DNA of 64,000 nucleotides from Pedobacter sp. JY14-1 (GCF_029269825.1 NZ_JARJHU010000001.1:62001-126000); one strand, 5' to 3'. Shown: positions 1 to 9,212, counted from the stretch's first letter. The notes: generated by a model not told the origin, from the letters alone. A program made the numbers and translations.

Positions 1-120
1 TCGATATCGAAATCCTTTAGAATGGAGGTACTTACGCACTAACATTTCAGGTCTAGTATCTTTACTTCGAATCCGGCTCATATTGAATGAGCGGATCTCT
101 TTTGAATGAATATCTGACAT
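1..120 (-). CDS. vsr: Very short patch repair endonuclease (Vsr), N-terminal part, cut by window edge
   Basis: The minus strand reads 40 codons from an ATG at 118-120 to the left edge without a stop. The start MSDIHSKEIRSFNMSRIRSK, followed by DTRPEMLVRKYLHSKGFRYR, matches the usual opening of Vsr mismatch endonucleases (M-x-D-x-H-S...R-S-x-N-M...I-R-x-K-x-T-x-P-E...L-H-x-x-G-F-R-x-R). Vsr nicks the strand next to T:G mismatches left by deamination of 5-methylcytosine and is normally encoded beside a cytosine-C5 methyltransferase, which would lie to the left of this window. The catalytic residues fall outside the visible part. The call rests on the N-terminal signature only. Confidence 0.85.
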   Translation of the reverse strand, partial: MSDIHSKEIRSFNMSRIRSKDTRPEMLVRKYLHSKGFRYR

Positions 121-406
121 CATACTTTATAAACTACTTCAAATGCAAAAATGTTCCTAAATATCTTGCGAAATGAGGCAGGATGGTTTGACCATTTCAG
201 AGAAACCGGATTTATTTTCTGGGTTTATAATCTGGAATCAATTATTAACTCATTAGGATTTTCAGCTATGCCCTGATCTAGCTTTTAAGATGGGCACGAT
301 CTCTGACCTAGGATAAATTGTAACAACTCTCGCATTACTTTAAACCGTGATCGTAAGCACGAACAAGCATGATCATATTGATTATCTTTACACCAATCTA
401 AAAACA

Positions 407-922
407 ATGAACAAACGCATCGAACCCCTCTACCGCAAGGAAAACAAAGTATCCCTGTCCAACAAATACAATGTTTCCAAAGGAAGTGAATATCGCTACG
501 ACCGGCACACTAAGGCGTTTTTGAATGACGACCGCAAACATAAACCTATGAATAGCGGCAAACACGGTTACGATTACACGCCATTGTACAAATTCCTGCT
601 TTCCAAGGTAGGCAACGACTGGGATCAGATCTATTCAGAAGCAAAGGCAAGACTCGACGATCCGGAACCTATATTCTGGATGGTGGCACTGCATAAATCA
701 GAGCAACGGAACTTCGTGCGAACAGGTGAATCCACTTACTATTCAGGATTGTTCGTTAATGACGATGGAAAGCTTGCCGTCGTCAACCCTAATGTTACAT
801 TCAGCGATCTGCCGGCTCCTTACGCCGGAGAAACGATAAGCTTCAACGGGATGACCATTGATCAAACTGAAAATCATACCCTAAAAACAGATATGGATAA
901 TGCAGCAGAAAACAATCATTAG
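407..922 (+). CDS. Hypothetical protein, about 171 residues
   Basis: I do not recognise a family. The open frame extends upstream to 347 with a GTG codon, but the ATG at 407 (MNKRIEPLYRKENK) looks like the better start because the intervening residues are low-complexity and the basic start resembles a native N-terminus. The protein is hydrophilic, with no signal peptide or membrane segment. Its centre is rich in aromatic and acidic residues (GKHGYDYTPLYKFLLSKVG, then WDQIYSEAKARLDDPEPIFW), which suggests a folded globular domain. It lies between the divergent vsr gene and the convergent VanZ-family gene, in a region that looks accessory. Confidence 0.6.
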   Translation: MNKRIEPLYRKENKVSLSNKYNVSKGSEYRYDRHTKAFLNDDRKHKPMNSGKHGYDYTPLYKFLLSKVGNDWDQIYSEAKARLDDPEPIFWMVALHKSEQRNFVRTGESTYYSGLFVNDDGKLAVVNPNVTFSDLPAPYAGETISFNGMTIDQTENHTLKTDMDNAAENNH

Positions 923-939
923 ACAACTGTACGCTTAAT

Positions 940-1782
940 TTACCTTAGAACCCCTGTCTGCTCATTACACACCAACACCACAGCTGCAATCTTATTACCA
1001 TCCTCATCAGATTCAAACGTAACAATCGTAGCCCTGTCCCCTATCCTTAAATCAGATGCAGATATCGTTCCTGCTGAATTCCTGATCGTAGTCTGCTTTG
1101 TAAGTTTAACCCGTTCAATCGTTCCGTCGCCTTTTTTTATTTTGATGATAGGATTTTCAATACTGGCAATCGCTCCCAGGCCTCCGGTACCTCCGCAGGG
1201 ATCTCCGCCCTGCGCAACCGGTCTTAATTTTTGCATAGGCTGGCTGCCCTGATAAGCTGCAATCGCATAAAAAGCCACTACGGAAAGCACGACAAGAATC
1301 AGCATGCCGGTAACTGCCGCATACCGGGCACGCCATGAAGGCACATACTTTTCCAGGATTTGATATCCCCAATACCCGGCGACAATACCGAGTCCGTTCA
1401 GGATAACGTCATCGATATCAAATATGCCCACCTGCAGCAATACCTGTATCCCTTCTATGGAAAAACCAATGGCGGCTGCAAGAACGATTGTCTTTTTCCA
1501 GTTGAGCTTTGGAAAGACCAGGGGAAGGAGCAATCCCATGGGTATCAGCAGAATGATATTCCCGATCAGATTGATGCCGCCGATCATCAGGCCCTTCTCA
1601 CCAAGCAGGTAGGCTAAAATGGTTCGGAATGGCAACAGGTTGGCCGGTCCGGTCTGGGTTCCCCCGAAATTGATCATGATATGCCCGATCAGGATCATGG
1701 GTACATCTTTGAATACCATGATTTTGATCAGGATCGCACTGTAGATGACCAGGATAATCAGGGATAGTAAACGCTTATTCAT
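940..1782 (-). CDS. VanZ-family membrane protein with C-terminal DUF5666-like domain
   Basis: Residues about 5-170 carry four or five hydrophobic helices and the VanZ pattern: NLLPFRTI near residue 49, NLIGNIILLIPMGLLLP near 71-87, and the late D-IDDVILNGLGIVAGYW motif. VanZ proteins are named after a teicoplanin-resistance factor but mostly have no proven function. After a last hydrophobic segment (about 155-177) there is a soluble tail with GDGTIERVKLTKQTTIRNS and SASDLRIGDRATIV. These resemble small DUF5666-type OB-fold repeats. The tail roughly doubles the usual C-terminus. The gene starts 36 bp downstream of the beta-barrel gene on the same strand and may be cotranscribed with it. Confidence 0.82.
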   Translation of the reverse strand: MNKRLLSLIILVIYSAILIKIMVFKDVPMILIGHIMINFGGTQTGPANLLPFRTILAYLLGEKGLMIGGINLIGNIILLIPMGLLLPLVFPKLNWKKTIVLAAAIGFSIEGIQVLLQVGIFDIDDVILNGLGIVAGYWGYQILEKYVPSWRARYAAVTGMLILVVLSVVAFYAIAAYQGSQPMQKLRPVAQGGDPCGGTGGLGAIASIENPIIKIKKGDGTIERVKLTKQTTIRNSAGTISASDLRIGDRATIVTFESDEDGNKIAAVVLVCNEQTGVLR

Positions 1783-1818
1783 CTCTTAAATTTATGGTTT
1801 TTCGTTATTCAAATTGAG

Positions 1819-4608
1819 TTACCCGCCATTCTGCTCAAAACCCGGCGCACCTCTGGGGGCCTTCCCGGCAAACTGCTGCAGCCTGAGGCTGAAGGTCAGC
1901 AGGAAATAACGCCCTAAACGGTTGATATGACTTTGCGTAATGGCGTAAGCATTCTGGGTTGAGGTGAAGCCGGTATTCTGATGGAACACATCAAAGACGG
2001 AGAAGCGGACCCCTGCCCTGTTTTGCTTCAGGAAGCGGCACTCCACATAGGCATCCAGCAGGTTTGGGTTTGTAGCCCCCTGGTAACCCTTATTGATCGC
2101 TTTACTATAGCTATAGCTGATTGTCCAGTTTTTGAAAATATAGAACTTGCCGTTGGTACCCAGGGTAATGGTCTGAAAATTATTGTTCAGACCGGCGTCT
2201 GTGACAGCGTTGCCTGAATGGCTGATCAGGTAATTTGCACTGACCTCTGCATCGGCTTTATCCGCAATATCTACCCGGAAACGTGCACCCTGGCTGAACA
2301 CAAGGTTCTTTGCAGTATTTCTTTGACTGATCTGGTGCGTACCCAATGAATCGATCACATCGGTCAGAAAAGAAATCTGGTGATCATAGGAAAGCCTTCC
2401 GTTCAGGAACCAGGTATATTTTCGCTGAGCCCAGGCGCCCACCAGCACATAGTAGGCCGAGGCATTATAAAACCCGGATGCGTTCCGGTAATTGGTCAGT
2501 ACCGTACCGGCCAGTCTCGGGTCGGCGATGTAGTTACGGGGATAGTTTATGGTGTGGACCACGATTTTGTGATCCGTCTGCGTAAAGCTTATGGTGCTGA
2601 AAAAAGTCCGCCCGGTTCCGTCACCAAATTTATTGTACCTGACCTGGAAGGTATGATTATATTCGGGCAAAAGCTCCGGGTTACCCTGCACCGGGTAGCT
2701 GGCATTGGAAAAATCAGCTACCGGCTGCAATTGCTGATAAGTCGGTGCGCTGGACGCACCCTGGAATTGAAAGGCCAGTGCCTGCAGGTCGGTGAAGTTG
2801 TAAACGTAGCGGAGTACAGGCGAAAGGTAGAACGGGGTGTGCCGGATGCGTGCATTTCCGGACGATGTGCCTTCCAGCAGCGTGGGCTGTGCGGCCAGCC
2901 CCAGGACAAAATTATATTGCTTTTCTGCCAGCTTGTAGTTTGCACCAAAACGGTTGACCATAAACCGGAATGCATAGTCGTTACTCAGATCCGGATCAGG
3001 ATGGACCATACCGGTTGCGGTAACCGTATCTGTTGATCTTTCCGCAGTGGTATGTGCATTATGGTAATAGTAATTGAATTCCAGGTACGATTTTTTCCCT
3101 AAAGGCTCCAGATAGGAAAGAGAGGCACCGGTACTGTCCGTACGGCTGTTGGAATGGATCATCTGGTTTGCGGGTACACCAGACCGGCCAGCCAGGTAAG
3201 TGTAGACCGGATGCGCAAACTGGTTATCCGATGTCCTGCCACTGCTCAGCAATACACTGAAATTGCGTCCGCGTTGATGGAAACGGTGATTGTACAATAG
3301 GTTCAGGCCAAAGACCGGAGATGAAGACCTGGCATACAGGCTGCCCTGATAATCAGAAAGCAGAGTCCCCGCAGAATTATCGGCCTGCAGTTTTGCAGCA
3401 AATGTCTCGTTGCTGCGCACACCACCGTAGGAAAAGGAAGGAACGAGCTTAAAATAGTTCATCGTGTCGGGCTTGTATTCAATATTGAAATTAAACCGGT
3501 GAACCAGATTATGGTCTGCTCTTGCGCTGTTGCTGCTCTGGGTGGAGGGCAACTGGCCCGAAAGGTTATTCCGGATCACCGCAGACTGCGTACGCAACAC
3601 GTTGTCCACAATACTATAGCTTCCGTAAACCTTCAGCTTTTTGCTCCAGTCGTCCCGGTAATTGAGCCCTGCGGCACGTACCGTAGTGATGCCGTTTTGC
3701 TTGTCCCCAGACAGATCAGGCCCCTTCTTGATGCCGTTAAGGTCAAACAGGCTGGTATTGGTATTATTCAGGTCGCCGGACAAGCTGATCTGCCGCTTGC
3801 CGCGAAAATGGAACAAACTGGCAGATGCGGCATAACGGGCCGCAACATCCGTCCCTTTTCCCCCCGAGATCAGATCACTGCCGCCCCCGGTTGTCCCCTG
3901 GGCGAAGTAACCATGGTCTTTGTCCTTCTTGATATTGATATTCAGCACCTTTTGCGCTTCTCCCGTTTTGATGCCTGTCAGCCTGGCCTGATCTCCGTGA
4001 TCGTCTATGACCTGTACGTTCTGTACCAGGTCTGCAGGCAGGTTGCGGGTAAGGCTTTTGACATCGCCTGCCATGTAATCCTTGCCATTCAGCTGCACCT
4101 TACCGATTGGTTTGCCTTGTGCAGAGATGCTACCATCCCGGCTCACATCCAGTCCGGGCATTTTTTTGAGGGCATCTTCAATGACGGCACCCTCGCGTAC
4201 TTTATAGGCCGCTGCATTGTATTCTATGGTATCTTCTTTCATCCGGACAGCAGCGCTGGTCACGGTCACGCCTTTCAGCGCAATGGTGTCCATCTTTAAA
4301 ACGATGGGCTCCAGTTCAGCGGTGGTACTGCCAGGGATAAGGCTATACCGGCGTTTAACCGCCTGGTAACCTAAAGACGAAACCACCAGGCTGAACTGGT
4401 TAACCCTTACCGACGGAAATATAAACCGGCCACTGGCATCCGCAGCGACCAGCAGGCTGTCTTTGTCCCCAATCAGTCTGACTGTTGCCATCGGCAGCCC
4501 CGCTCCTGTGGTGTCCTTTACGGTCCCGCTGACCTGATGGCTGGTCTGTGCGTAAACCGGTGCGGTGAACAGCAGCGTAATGACGGAAAATAGATAGTTA
4601 AGTTTCAT
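1819..4608 (-). CDS. Outer membrane beta-barrel protein with CarboxypepD_reg-like domain (TonB-receptor-like)
   Basis: The protein has 929 residues. It begins with a signal peptide ending near YAQ-TSH (residue 21), followed by a carboxypeptidase-regulatory-like Ig domain (about 25-110: VSGTVKDTTGAGLPMATVRL) and a plug-like region (about 110-230: ALKKMPGLDVSRDGSI, KVQLNGKDYM). The rest is a long beta-barrel ending in an aromatic-rich strand (YFLLTFSLRLQ). This is the layout of the Bacteroidota OMP_b-brl_3 family, which includes large outer membrane receptors of unknown ligand. No SusD partner is adjacent. It is transcribed divergently from a LytS/LytTR pair, an arrangement that suggests, without proving, control by that pair. 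Confidence 0.88.
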   Translation of the reverse strand: MKLNYLFSVITLLFTAPVYAQTSHQVSGTVKDTTGAGLPMATVRLIGDKDSLLVAADASGRFIFPSVRVNQFSLVVSSLGYQAVKRRYSLIPGSTTAELEPIVLKMDTIALKGVTVTSAAVRMKEDTIEYNAAAYKVREGAVIEDALKKMPGLDVSRDGSISAQGKPIGKVQLNGKDYMAGDVKSLTRNLPADLVQNVQVIDDHGDQARLTGIKTGEAQKVLNINIKKDKDHGYFAQGTTGGGSDLISGGKGTDVAARYAASASLFHFRGKRQISLSGDLNNTNTSLFDLNGIKKGPDLSGDKQNGITTVRAAGLNYRDDWSKKLKVYGSYSIVDNVLRTQSAVIRNNLSGQLPSTQSSNSARADHNLVHRFNFNIEYKPDTMNYFKLVPSFSYGGVRSNETFAAKLQADNSAGTLLSDYQGSLYARSSSPVFGLNLLYNHRFHQRGRNFSVLLSSGRTSDNQFAHPVYTYLAGRSGVPANQMIHSNSRTDSTGASLSYLEPLGKKSYLEFNYYYHNAHTTAERSTDTVTATGMVHPDPDLSNDYAFRFMVNRFGANYKLAEKQYNFVLGLAAQPTLLEGTSSGNARIRHTPFYLSPVLRYVYNFTDLQALAFQFQGASSAPTYQQLQPVADFSNASYPVQGNPELLPEYNHTFQVRYNKFGDGTGRTFFSTISFTQTDHKIVVHTINYPRNYIADPRLAGTVLTNYRNASGFYNASAYYVLVGAWAQRKYTWFLNGRLSYDHQISFLTDVIDSLGTHQISQRNTAKNLVFSQGARFRVDIADKADAEVSANYLISHSGNAVTDAGLNNNFQTITLGTNGKFYIFKNWTISYSYSKAINKGYQGATNPNLLDAYVECRFLKQNRAGVRFSVFDVFHQNTGFTSTQNAYAITQSHINRLGRYFLLTFSLRLQQFAGKAPRGAPGFEQNGG

Positions 4609-4810
4609 AGGTCCAATACCATTGGAAGCAAAGCAAAAACTTTATCCAGGCACTATAAAATAGAATAGACCGGCAGGAGATCTTTACCGACCAGGCTCCC
4701 GGATATGGATTCAGAGACAGGACCTGGCTTTTCGTCGGTAAAAATCAGCCCACCGGCGGTTGTGTTTGCAAGTAACCCGCCAATACAGGATATTGCCTGC
4801 TTTTATAAAG

Positions 4811-5887
4811 ATGTTGCAACTGTCCAAAAGCAAGCTGATCACGATCTTGGTCCATATTCTGGCATGGGGTGTATTCGGGCTGGCCATATTTTTTTACCTG
4901 CCTTTCTTTTCCGGGATCGATATCCATTATTTATTCTGGACAAGACAGCTGGTAACCTTTAGCCTGCTGGTGATTGCCTTTTACGTGAATGCTTTAGTCT
5001 TAGTGCCCAGATTCTTACTAAAGAATCACCCCGGCTATTATGCCGCAATAATCATTGGTGTTATAGTAATGATTGTGGTCTTAGACGGATGGAATGACCA
5101 TTTACTTAACCTGCACCAGTTTTTTGACGAGGCTTTTCTCAAGCGCGTGATGATGCAGGTACTGGCACACCGCGGCGAAAATATCCTGCAGGTTTTCACG
5201 CTAGTCACTGCGGTATTGGTACTGGGGATCAGCACAAGCCTGGCGACGATCCAGAAATGGCGCAAGGACAGGCAGAAACGCGAGGAACTGGAAAAGGACA
5301 AGGTAAGGTCAGAACTGTCCCTGCTCAGGGCCCAGATCAATCCGCACTTCTTCTTTAATACGCTGAACAACATCTATGTGCTCACTGGAATTGATGCCGC
5401 CACCGCCGGTAAAGCCATCCACCAGCTTTCACGCATGATGCGGTATTTGCTGTATGAAACCAATCAGGGTCAGACCCTCCTCAGCCAGGAGATTGCTTTT
5501 ATAAGGGATTATATCAGTCTGATGCAGTTGCGCCTGACCGATGCCGTAAAACTGGACATCGATATTCCTGCTGATTTACGGGATATGCCGATGGCGCCGA
5601 TGCTGCTCCTCCCCTTCCTGGAAAACGCCTTTAAGCATGGCGTAAGCACAACTGCAGGTAGCCACATCAGCATCGCGGTCCTGCAGCGCGACAGCGAGCT
5701 TGACATCAGGATCGTAAACTCAGTCATCAGGGACAATCAGCAAAACCTGGAAACCGGTGAGGGAATAGGCCTGGCGAATACCAAAAGAAGACTTGACCTC
5801 CTTTACCCCGGCAAATACACCCTGGATATCTGCGAGCTCAATACAAATAATGAATATACTGTCCATTTGGTTCTTAATTTAGCATGA
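4811..5887 (+). CDS. LytS-family sensor histidine kinase
   Basis: The ATG at 4811 (MLQLSKSKLITILVHILAW) gives a clean N-terminus; the frame is open further upstream, but that part overlaps the divergent promoter region. Four transmembrane helices occupy about residues 10-160. A coiled stretch leads to the His_kinase domain with the phospho-acceptor motif INPHFFFNTLNNIY, and then an ATPase domain with N-box LENAFKHGV and glycine motif GEGIGLANTKRRLDLLY. This LytS-type kinase should phosphorylate the LytTR regulator encoded next, whose ATG overlaps this stop codon by 4 bp (ATGA). The signal it senses is unknown. Confidence 0.92.
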   Translation: MLQLSKSKLITILVHILAWGVFGLAIFFYLPFFSGIDIHYLFWTRQLVTFSLLVIAFYVNALVLVPRFLLKNHPGYYAAIIIGVIVMIVVLDGWNDHLLNLHQFFDEAFLKRVMMQVLAHRGENILQVFTLVTAVLVLGISTSLATIQKWRKDRQKREELEKDKVRSELSLLRAQINPHFFFNTLNNIYVLTGIDAATAGKAIHQLSRMMRYLLYETNQGQTLLSQEIAFIRDYISLMQLRLTDAVKLDIDIPADLRDMPMAPMLLLPFLENAFKHGVSTTAGSHISIAVLQRDSELDIRIVNSVIRDNQQNLETGEGIGLANTKRRLDLLYPGKYTLDICELNTNNEYTVHLVLNLA

Positions 5888-6630
5888 TGTTGAATTGTAT
5901 CGCAGTTGATGACGAGCCGCTGGCACTGGACCAGGTAAGTAAATTCATTGAGCAGACCCCTTTTTTGAATCTGACCGCAAAATATTCAAATGCGGTCCAT
6001 GCCCTGAAGGCCCTCCATCTGCAGCAGATCGACCTGATATTTCTGGATATACAAATGCCGGACCTGAACGGTATAGAACTGGCCCGCGTGCTGGACAAAA
6101 TGCCTGGCAAACCACGTATCATTTTTACCACCGCCTACAACCAGTTTGCCCTCGAGGGTTATAAGGTCGATGCCCTCGATTACCTGCTGAAGCCATTTAA
6201 CTACGAAGAGTTCCTGCGCGCTGCCCAGAAGGCTTTACATTATGCGGAATTATTAAGCAAACCGGCAAAGGCAATTCCCGACGCAAAAGAAACGGAAAAC
6301 ACAGAGGAGGAGAAATACCTCTTCCTGAAAGTGGAATATCAGCTGCTGCGCATTGCCCTGGATGACATCTTATACATCGAGGGCCTCAAGGATTATGTCA
6401 AAATTGAACTTAAAAATTCCGAAAAAGCAGTCCTCTCACTGACAAGCCTGAAAGCCCTGGAAGAAAAACTTCCCCCAAAACGCTTCATGCGGATACACCG
6501 TTCATTTATCGTATCCCTGGACAAGATCACCGCAATGACCAAAAACTCAGTCTACATCGGAAAGACACTGATTACCGTCGGCGACCAGTACAAAGACACC
6601 TTCGCCCACTTTCTCGGAAAATGGATTTGA
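5884..6630 (+). CDS. LytTR-family response regulator
   Basis: The receiver domain (about 1-125) has the acidic pocket VDDEP, the phospho-acceptor Asp near residue 55 in LIFLDIQMPDLNG, a conserved Thr in IIFTTAYNQFA and Lys in YLLKPFNYEEF. The C-terminal LytTR DNA-binding domain (about 148-245) has ILYIEGLKDYVKIEL, LKALEEKLPPKRFMRIHRSFIV and the closing IPVG-like ITVGDQYKD. It is translationally coupled to the kinase through an ATGA overlap. LytTR regulators bind paired short motifs upstream of their targets; the divergent outer membrane gene is a plausible target. Confidence 0.93.
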   Translation: MMLNCIAVDDEPLALDQVSKFIEQTPFLNLTAKYSNAVHALKALHLQQIDLIFLDIQMPDLNGIELARVLDKMPGKPRIIFTTAYNQFALEGYKVDALDYLLKPFNYEEFLRAAQKALHYAELLSKPAKAIPDAKETENTEEEKYLFLKVEYQLLRIALDDILYIEGLKDYVKIELKNSEKAVLSLTSLKALEEKLPPKRFMRIHRSFIVSLDKITAMTKNSVYIGKTLITVGDQYKDTFAHFLGKWI

Positions 6631-6688
6631 TCATCCAGACGAATCCACCCTATTCACAGTATATCTGGGAAAAATTGTAGATTTAGTG

Positions 6689-7741
6689 ATGCGCTTACTC
6701 TACCTGTTTCTTCTGGTCTTTGTCCCCAAGATATTGGATGCACAAGCAAATCGATCAACGCTTACTCAAGATGCGGATCGCTATGCCGACGCCACTTTGA
6801 CAGGAGATTTCAAAACGATCATGCGCTATACCTATTCTGGCCTATTCAAAATCAATGGCGGGAAAGCCCGGTTAAAGCGAGACCATGAAAGTAGCAGAAC
6901 CAGAATGATCGCCGTTGGAGAATCCAGATCCAAAGCAGTAGTAAATAGTGTATCTGAGATTTTTGAATCAGGAAACCGGCACTTCGCTGTGGTTCACATC
7001 AATTACCTGACCAGCAATCCCGGAGGGATATTTACACTTTCCGTACCGATTCTCGCGGTATATGAAGATAAGGCCAGATCATGGAAATTCCTGGAAGCAA
7101 AGAAGTTAAGCAATGCTAATGTGATTGCCCTGTTTCCGGGCCTGGATTCAAAAACAACACCTAAATTCAGCACCGTTGAATATTTGCCAAACCAGAAATT
7201 TAGCAAGGAGATGGTAGCTTACAACAGATCTCTGGCACATGAACTCGAGTTATACGACCTGGATTTTCAAGCGCCGAAAGGTTATCAAAGACTGGACACC
7301 CAAATTGTAATTATCGATCACCTCGGGCACCAACATGGGAGGTCGAAACTCAGTTTAAAATCCAAAACGGGTATTATGGTGTATTTTACCTTCAATCGCG
7401 TAGACACTGCTATGCAAACAAAATTACGTGGTTTCCCCGGCCCGGATGGACAACCGTTTGACATCAATAAAAATTGGATACCCAGCTCAGGGACAAAGTA
7501 TACGCTCTTTTCGAAATCATATACCCAGAAAGAGTTTAATGCAGATATTTCAGGCACCTACGATTTTGAACCTTATAAGAATGTACATAGGTTGTCAAAA
7601 GATGAAAAAGTCAGGGTGTTGATGATCCATAAGGACAATTGGCTGGATATCCAGATCCTTTATTACTATACACCCGAAACTGAACCTTACCTTGAACAAG
7701 TAATGAACGAAACGAGGGGTATGCTGAAATTCAGGTATTGA
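6689..7741 (+). CDS. Hypothetical secreted or periplasmic protein, about 350 residues
   Basis: The ATG at 6689 directly follows an in-frame GTG and gives a signal peptide (MRLLYLFLLVFVPKILDA-QANRS). The mature part begins with a helical segment and an NTF2-like stretch (ADRYADATLTGDFKTIMRYT, later YEDKARSWKFLEAKKL). It continues with a beta-rich second half (GYQRLDTQIVIIDHLGH, DKVRVLMIHKDNWLDIQILY). I do not recognise a named family for the whole protein. It follows the LytTR gene by 58 bp on the same strand, so it may be in the same transcript. Confidence 0.7.
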   Translation: MRLLYLFLLVFVPKILDAQANRSTLTQDADRYADATLTGDFKTIMRYTYSGLFKINGGKARLKRDHESSRTRMIAVGESRSKAVVNSVSEIFESGNRHFAVVHINYLTSNPGGIFTLSVPILAVYEDKARSWKFLEAKKLSNANVIALFPGLDSKTTPKFSTVEYLPNQKFSKEMVAYNRSLAHELELYDLDFQAPKGYQRLDTQIVIIDHLGHQHGRSKLSLKSKTGIMVYFTFNRVDTAMQTKLRGFPGPDGQPFDINKNWIPSSGTKYTLFSKSYTQKEFNADISGTYDFEPYKNVHRLSKDEKVRVLMIHKDNWLDIQILYYYTPETEPYLEQVMNETRGMLKFRY

Positions 7742-7798
7742 ATTCGTTGCTTAAAAATTCCGCCCATGTGCCGTCACCAATTTAAATTCGCTTAATCA

Positions 7799-8116
7799 AT
7801 GCAACCCGTCCCATTGACAGCAGAAGTCCTTGCGCAAAAAGTACTGGGCAGGTCGAACGACAAAATCTGGATTGACTGGGCATATCAAATGCTTCTGGAA
7901 GGCTTCGAGACAGAACACCTGCTCATTCTGGCTGGTATGATGCCTCCACTCTATCACCAGGAGTTAACTAAGCTAACCGACAAGGTGCTTGCCGAACTCG
8001 GGCTAGATTATAGTGATCGCGAGGAAGTGGTTTGTAGATATGTTGCTTACCTTTCAAAGCTGGCAGTAACTGGCAATCGGTGCCGGAATATATTTTATGT
8101 TATGCTGGATAAATAA
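7799..8116 (+). CDS. Hypothetical protein, 105 residues, probably C-terminally truncated
   Basis: This small soluble alpha-helical protein begins MQPVPLTAEVLAQKVLGRSN and contains KIWIDWAYQMLLEGFETEHL. I do not know a named domain. From general memory of Sphingobacteriaceae, similar proteins continue for some dozens of residues beyond the point where this one changes into the basic, cysteine-bearing tail NRCRNIFYVMLDK. That tail overlaps, in another frame, a membrane-protein-like reading frame at 8070-8210. I infer that a deletion fused two genes here and that the last 10 or so residues are not native. Confidence 0.5.
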   Translation: MQPVPLTAEVLAQKVLGRSNDKIWIDWAYQMLLEGFETEHLLILAGMMPPLYHQELTKLTDKVLAELGLDYSDREEVVCRYVAYLSKLAVTGNRCRNIFYVMLDK

Positions 8117-8210
8117 AGATGAACAGTTATACTTATTTGCTGGCATTTCCCTGATCACTTTTGGTTTTAAACTCATTGCTTACTTAGACGAAGTTCAAAG
8201 AGGCATTTAA
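8070..8210 (+). pseudogene. Small membrane-protein reading frame, probably a C-terminal remnant
   Basis: After the stop at 8067-8069 the frame encodes 46 residues: LAIGAGIYFMLCWINKDEQL, then LYLFAGISLITFGFKLIAYL and DEVQRGI, ending with TAA at 8208-8210. This is two hydrophobic helices joined by a short charged loop, which is unlikely by chance. The only ATG is at 8097, inside the first helix, so the frame looks like the tail of a membrane protein that lost its start. It overlaps the last 47 bp of the 105-residue gene in a different frame. A genuine 37-residue small protein starting at 8097 cannot be excluded. Confidence 0.4.
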
Positions 8211-8318
8211 AATGACAGGAAAAATCAGTTTAAAATACCTCGCAACGCTTTAAACTGTCCTGGGAAAAACAAACATTTTCCGAAGCACCAATACCGGTGC
8301 GTTGATAACTTATTATTC

Positions 8319-9212
8319 ATGCAAACCAAGAAATACGTAGATCCTTTAATGGATACCTCGTTCAAGCGCCTGTTCGGCTCCGATCCTAACAAAAAGTTTC
8401 TTATTAACCTGCTTAATGCCATATTCGATGGCAGGAAAACCCTCATTGACCTCGAATACAACAAAAACGAACACTATGGTGTCAACAACGAAGACGGAGC
8501 AGCAATTTTTGACTTGCTCTGCACCAGCAACAATGGCGAAAAGATAATTGTAGAGATCCAGCACAGCGAACCCGTCAACTTCAAGAAAAGAAGTATATTT
8601 TATACTTCCCGGCTGATCAGCGAGCAGGCTCCTAAGGGAAAAATGGCCGACTGGAAGTACGAAATCTCGGAAGTTTATTTCATTGCCCTGATCGACCAAA
8701 AAGAACCTGTACACACAAAAGACAAGATCGGAGTTGAAGGCCGCTACCTACATTATGTATCCCTATGCTACCCGGAAACCGGAGAAATATTTTATCAGGA
8801 TCTTGGCTATATCTATGTCGATTTAACTAATTTTGGTAAGAAAGATGAAGAATGCAGTACAAATCTCGATAGATGGCTGTACGAACTCAAGCACATGCCA
8901 GAACGCGAAAACTGCCCGCCTCATCTGAAAGGAACAATTTATGAAACCTTTTATCACCTCGGCGAATACGCCAGGCTAACCAGGGAGGAAAGAAAGATGT
9001 ACGACCAGGAACTCAAAAGAAAATGGGATAACGCAGCAGTTCTGGCCAATGCCGAACAAAAAGCTCAAGCGCGCGGTGAAGAAATTGGTGAAATCAGAGG
9101 TAAACATGAAAGCAGAGTTGAAATCGCCAGAAAGCTCCGATCCAAAGGAATCACTACTGACGAAATCGCCGAATTGACCGGCCTCCCTGCAGAAGAACTC
9201 GAAAAAATTTAA
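8319..9212 (+). CDS. Rpn-family / PD-(D/E)XK nuclease-like protein (PF12784 type)
   Basis: The 297-residue protein opens with YVDPLMDTSFKRLFGSDPNK, the hallmark of the Rpn / 'PD-(D/E)XK nuclease family transposase' group. The nuclease core is seen as AIFDLLCTSNNGEKIIVEIQ, with D near residue 69 and E-x-Q in place of the classical E-x-K, which is usual in this family. The C-terminus is helical and charged (GEEIGEIRGKHESR) and ends in a small helix-turn-helix-like tail, GITTDEIAELTGLPAEELEK. Rpn proteins act as DNA endonucleases linked to recombination, and related copies differ mainly in the tail. No terminal inverted repeats or second transposase gene are seen, so it is not part of a recognisable insertion sequence. 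Confidence 0.85.
   Translation: MQTKKYVDPLMDTSFKRLFGSDPNKKFLINLLNAIFDGRKTLIDLEYNKNEHYGVNNEDGAAIFDLLCTSNNGEKIIVEIQHSEPVNFKKRSIFYTSRLISEQAPKGKMADWKYEISEVYFIALIDQKEPVHTKDKIGVEGRYLHYVSLCYPETGEIFYQDLGYIYVDLTNFGKKDEECSTNLDRWLYELKHMPERENCPPHLKGTIYETFYHLGEYARLTREERKMYDQELKRKWDNAAVLANAEQKAQARGEEIGEIRGKHESRVEIARKLRSKGITTDEIAELTGLPAEELEKI

Noticed and set aside
2380..4299. Long plus-strand open frames (218 and 266 codons) inside the beta-barrel gene
   Set aside because: They are antisense to a strong, domain-supported gene, have no recognisable motif, and show the residue bias of complementary reading.
8319..9212. Rpn-type gene as part of an insertion sequence
   Set aside because: No terminal inverted repeats, target duplication or partner gene was seen, and the family is mostly encoded as single genes.
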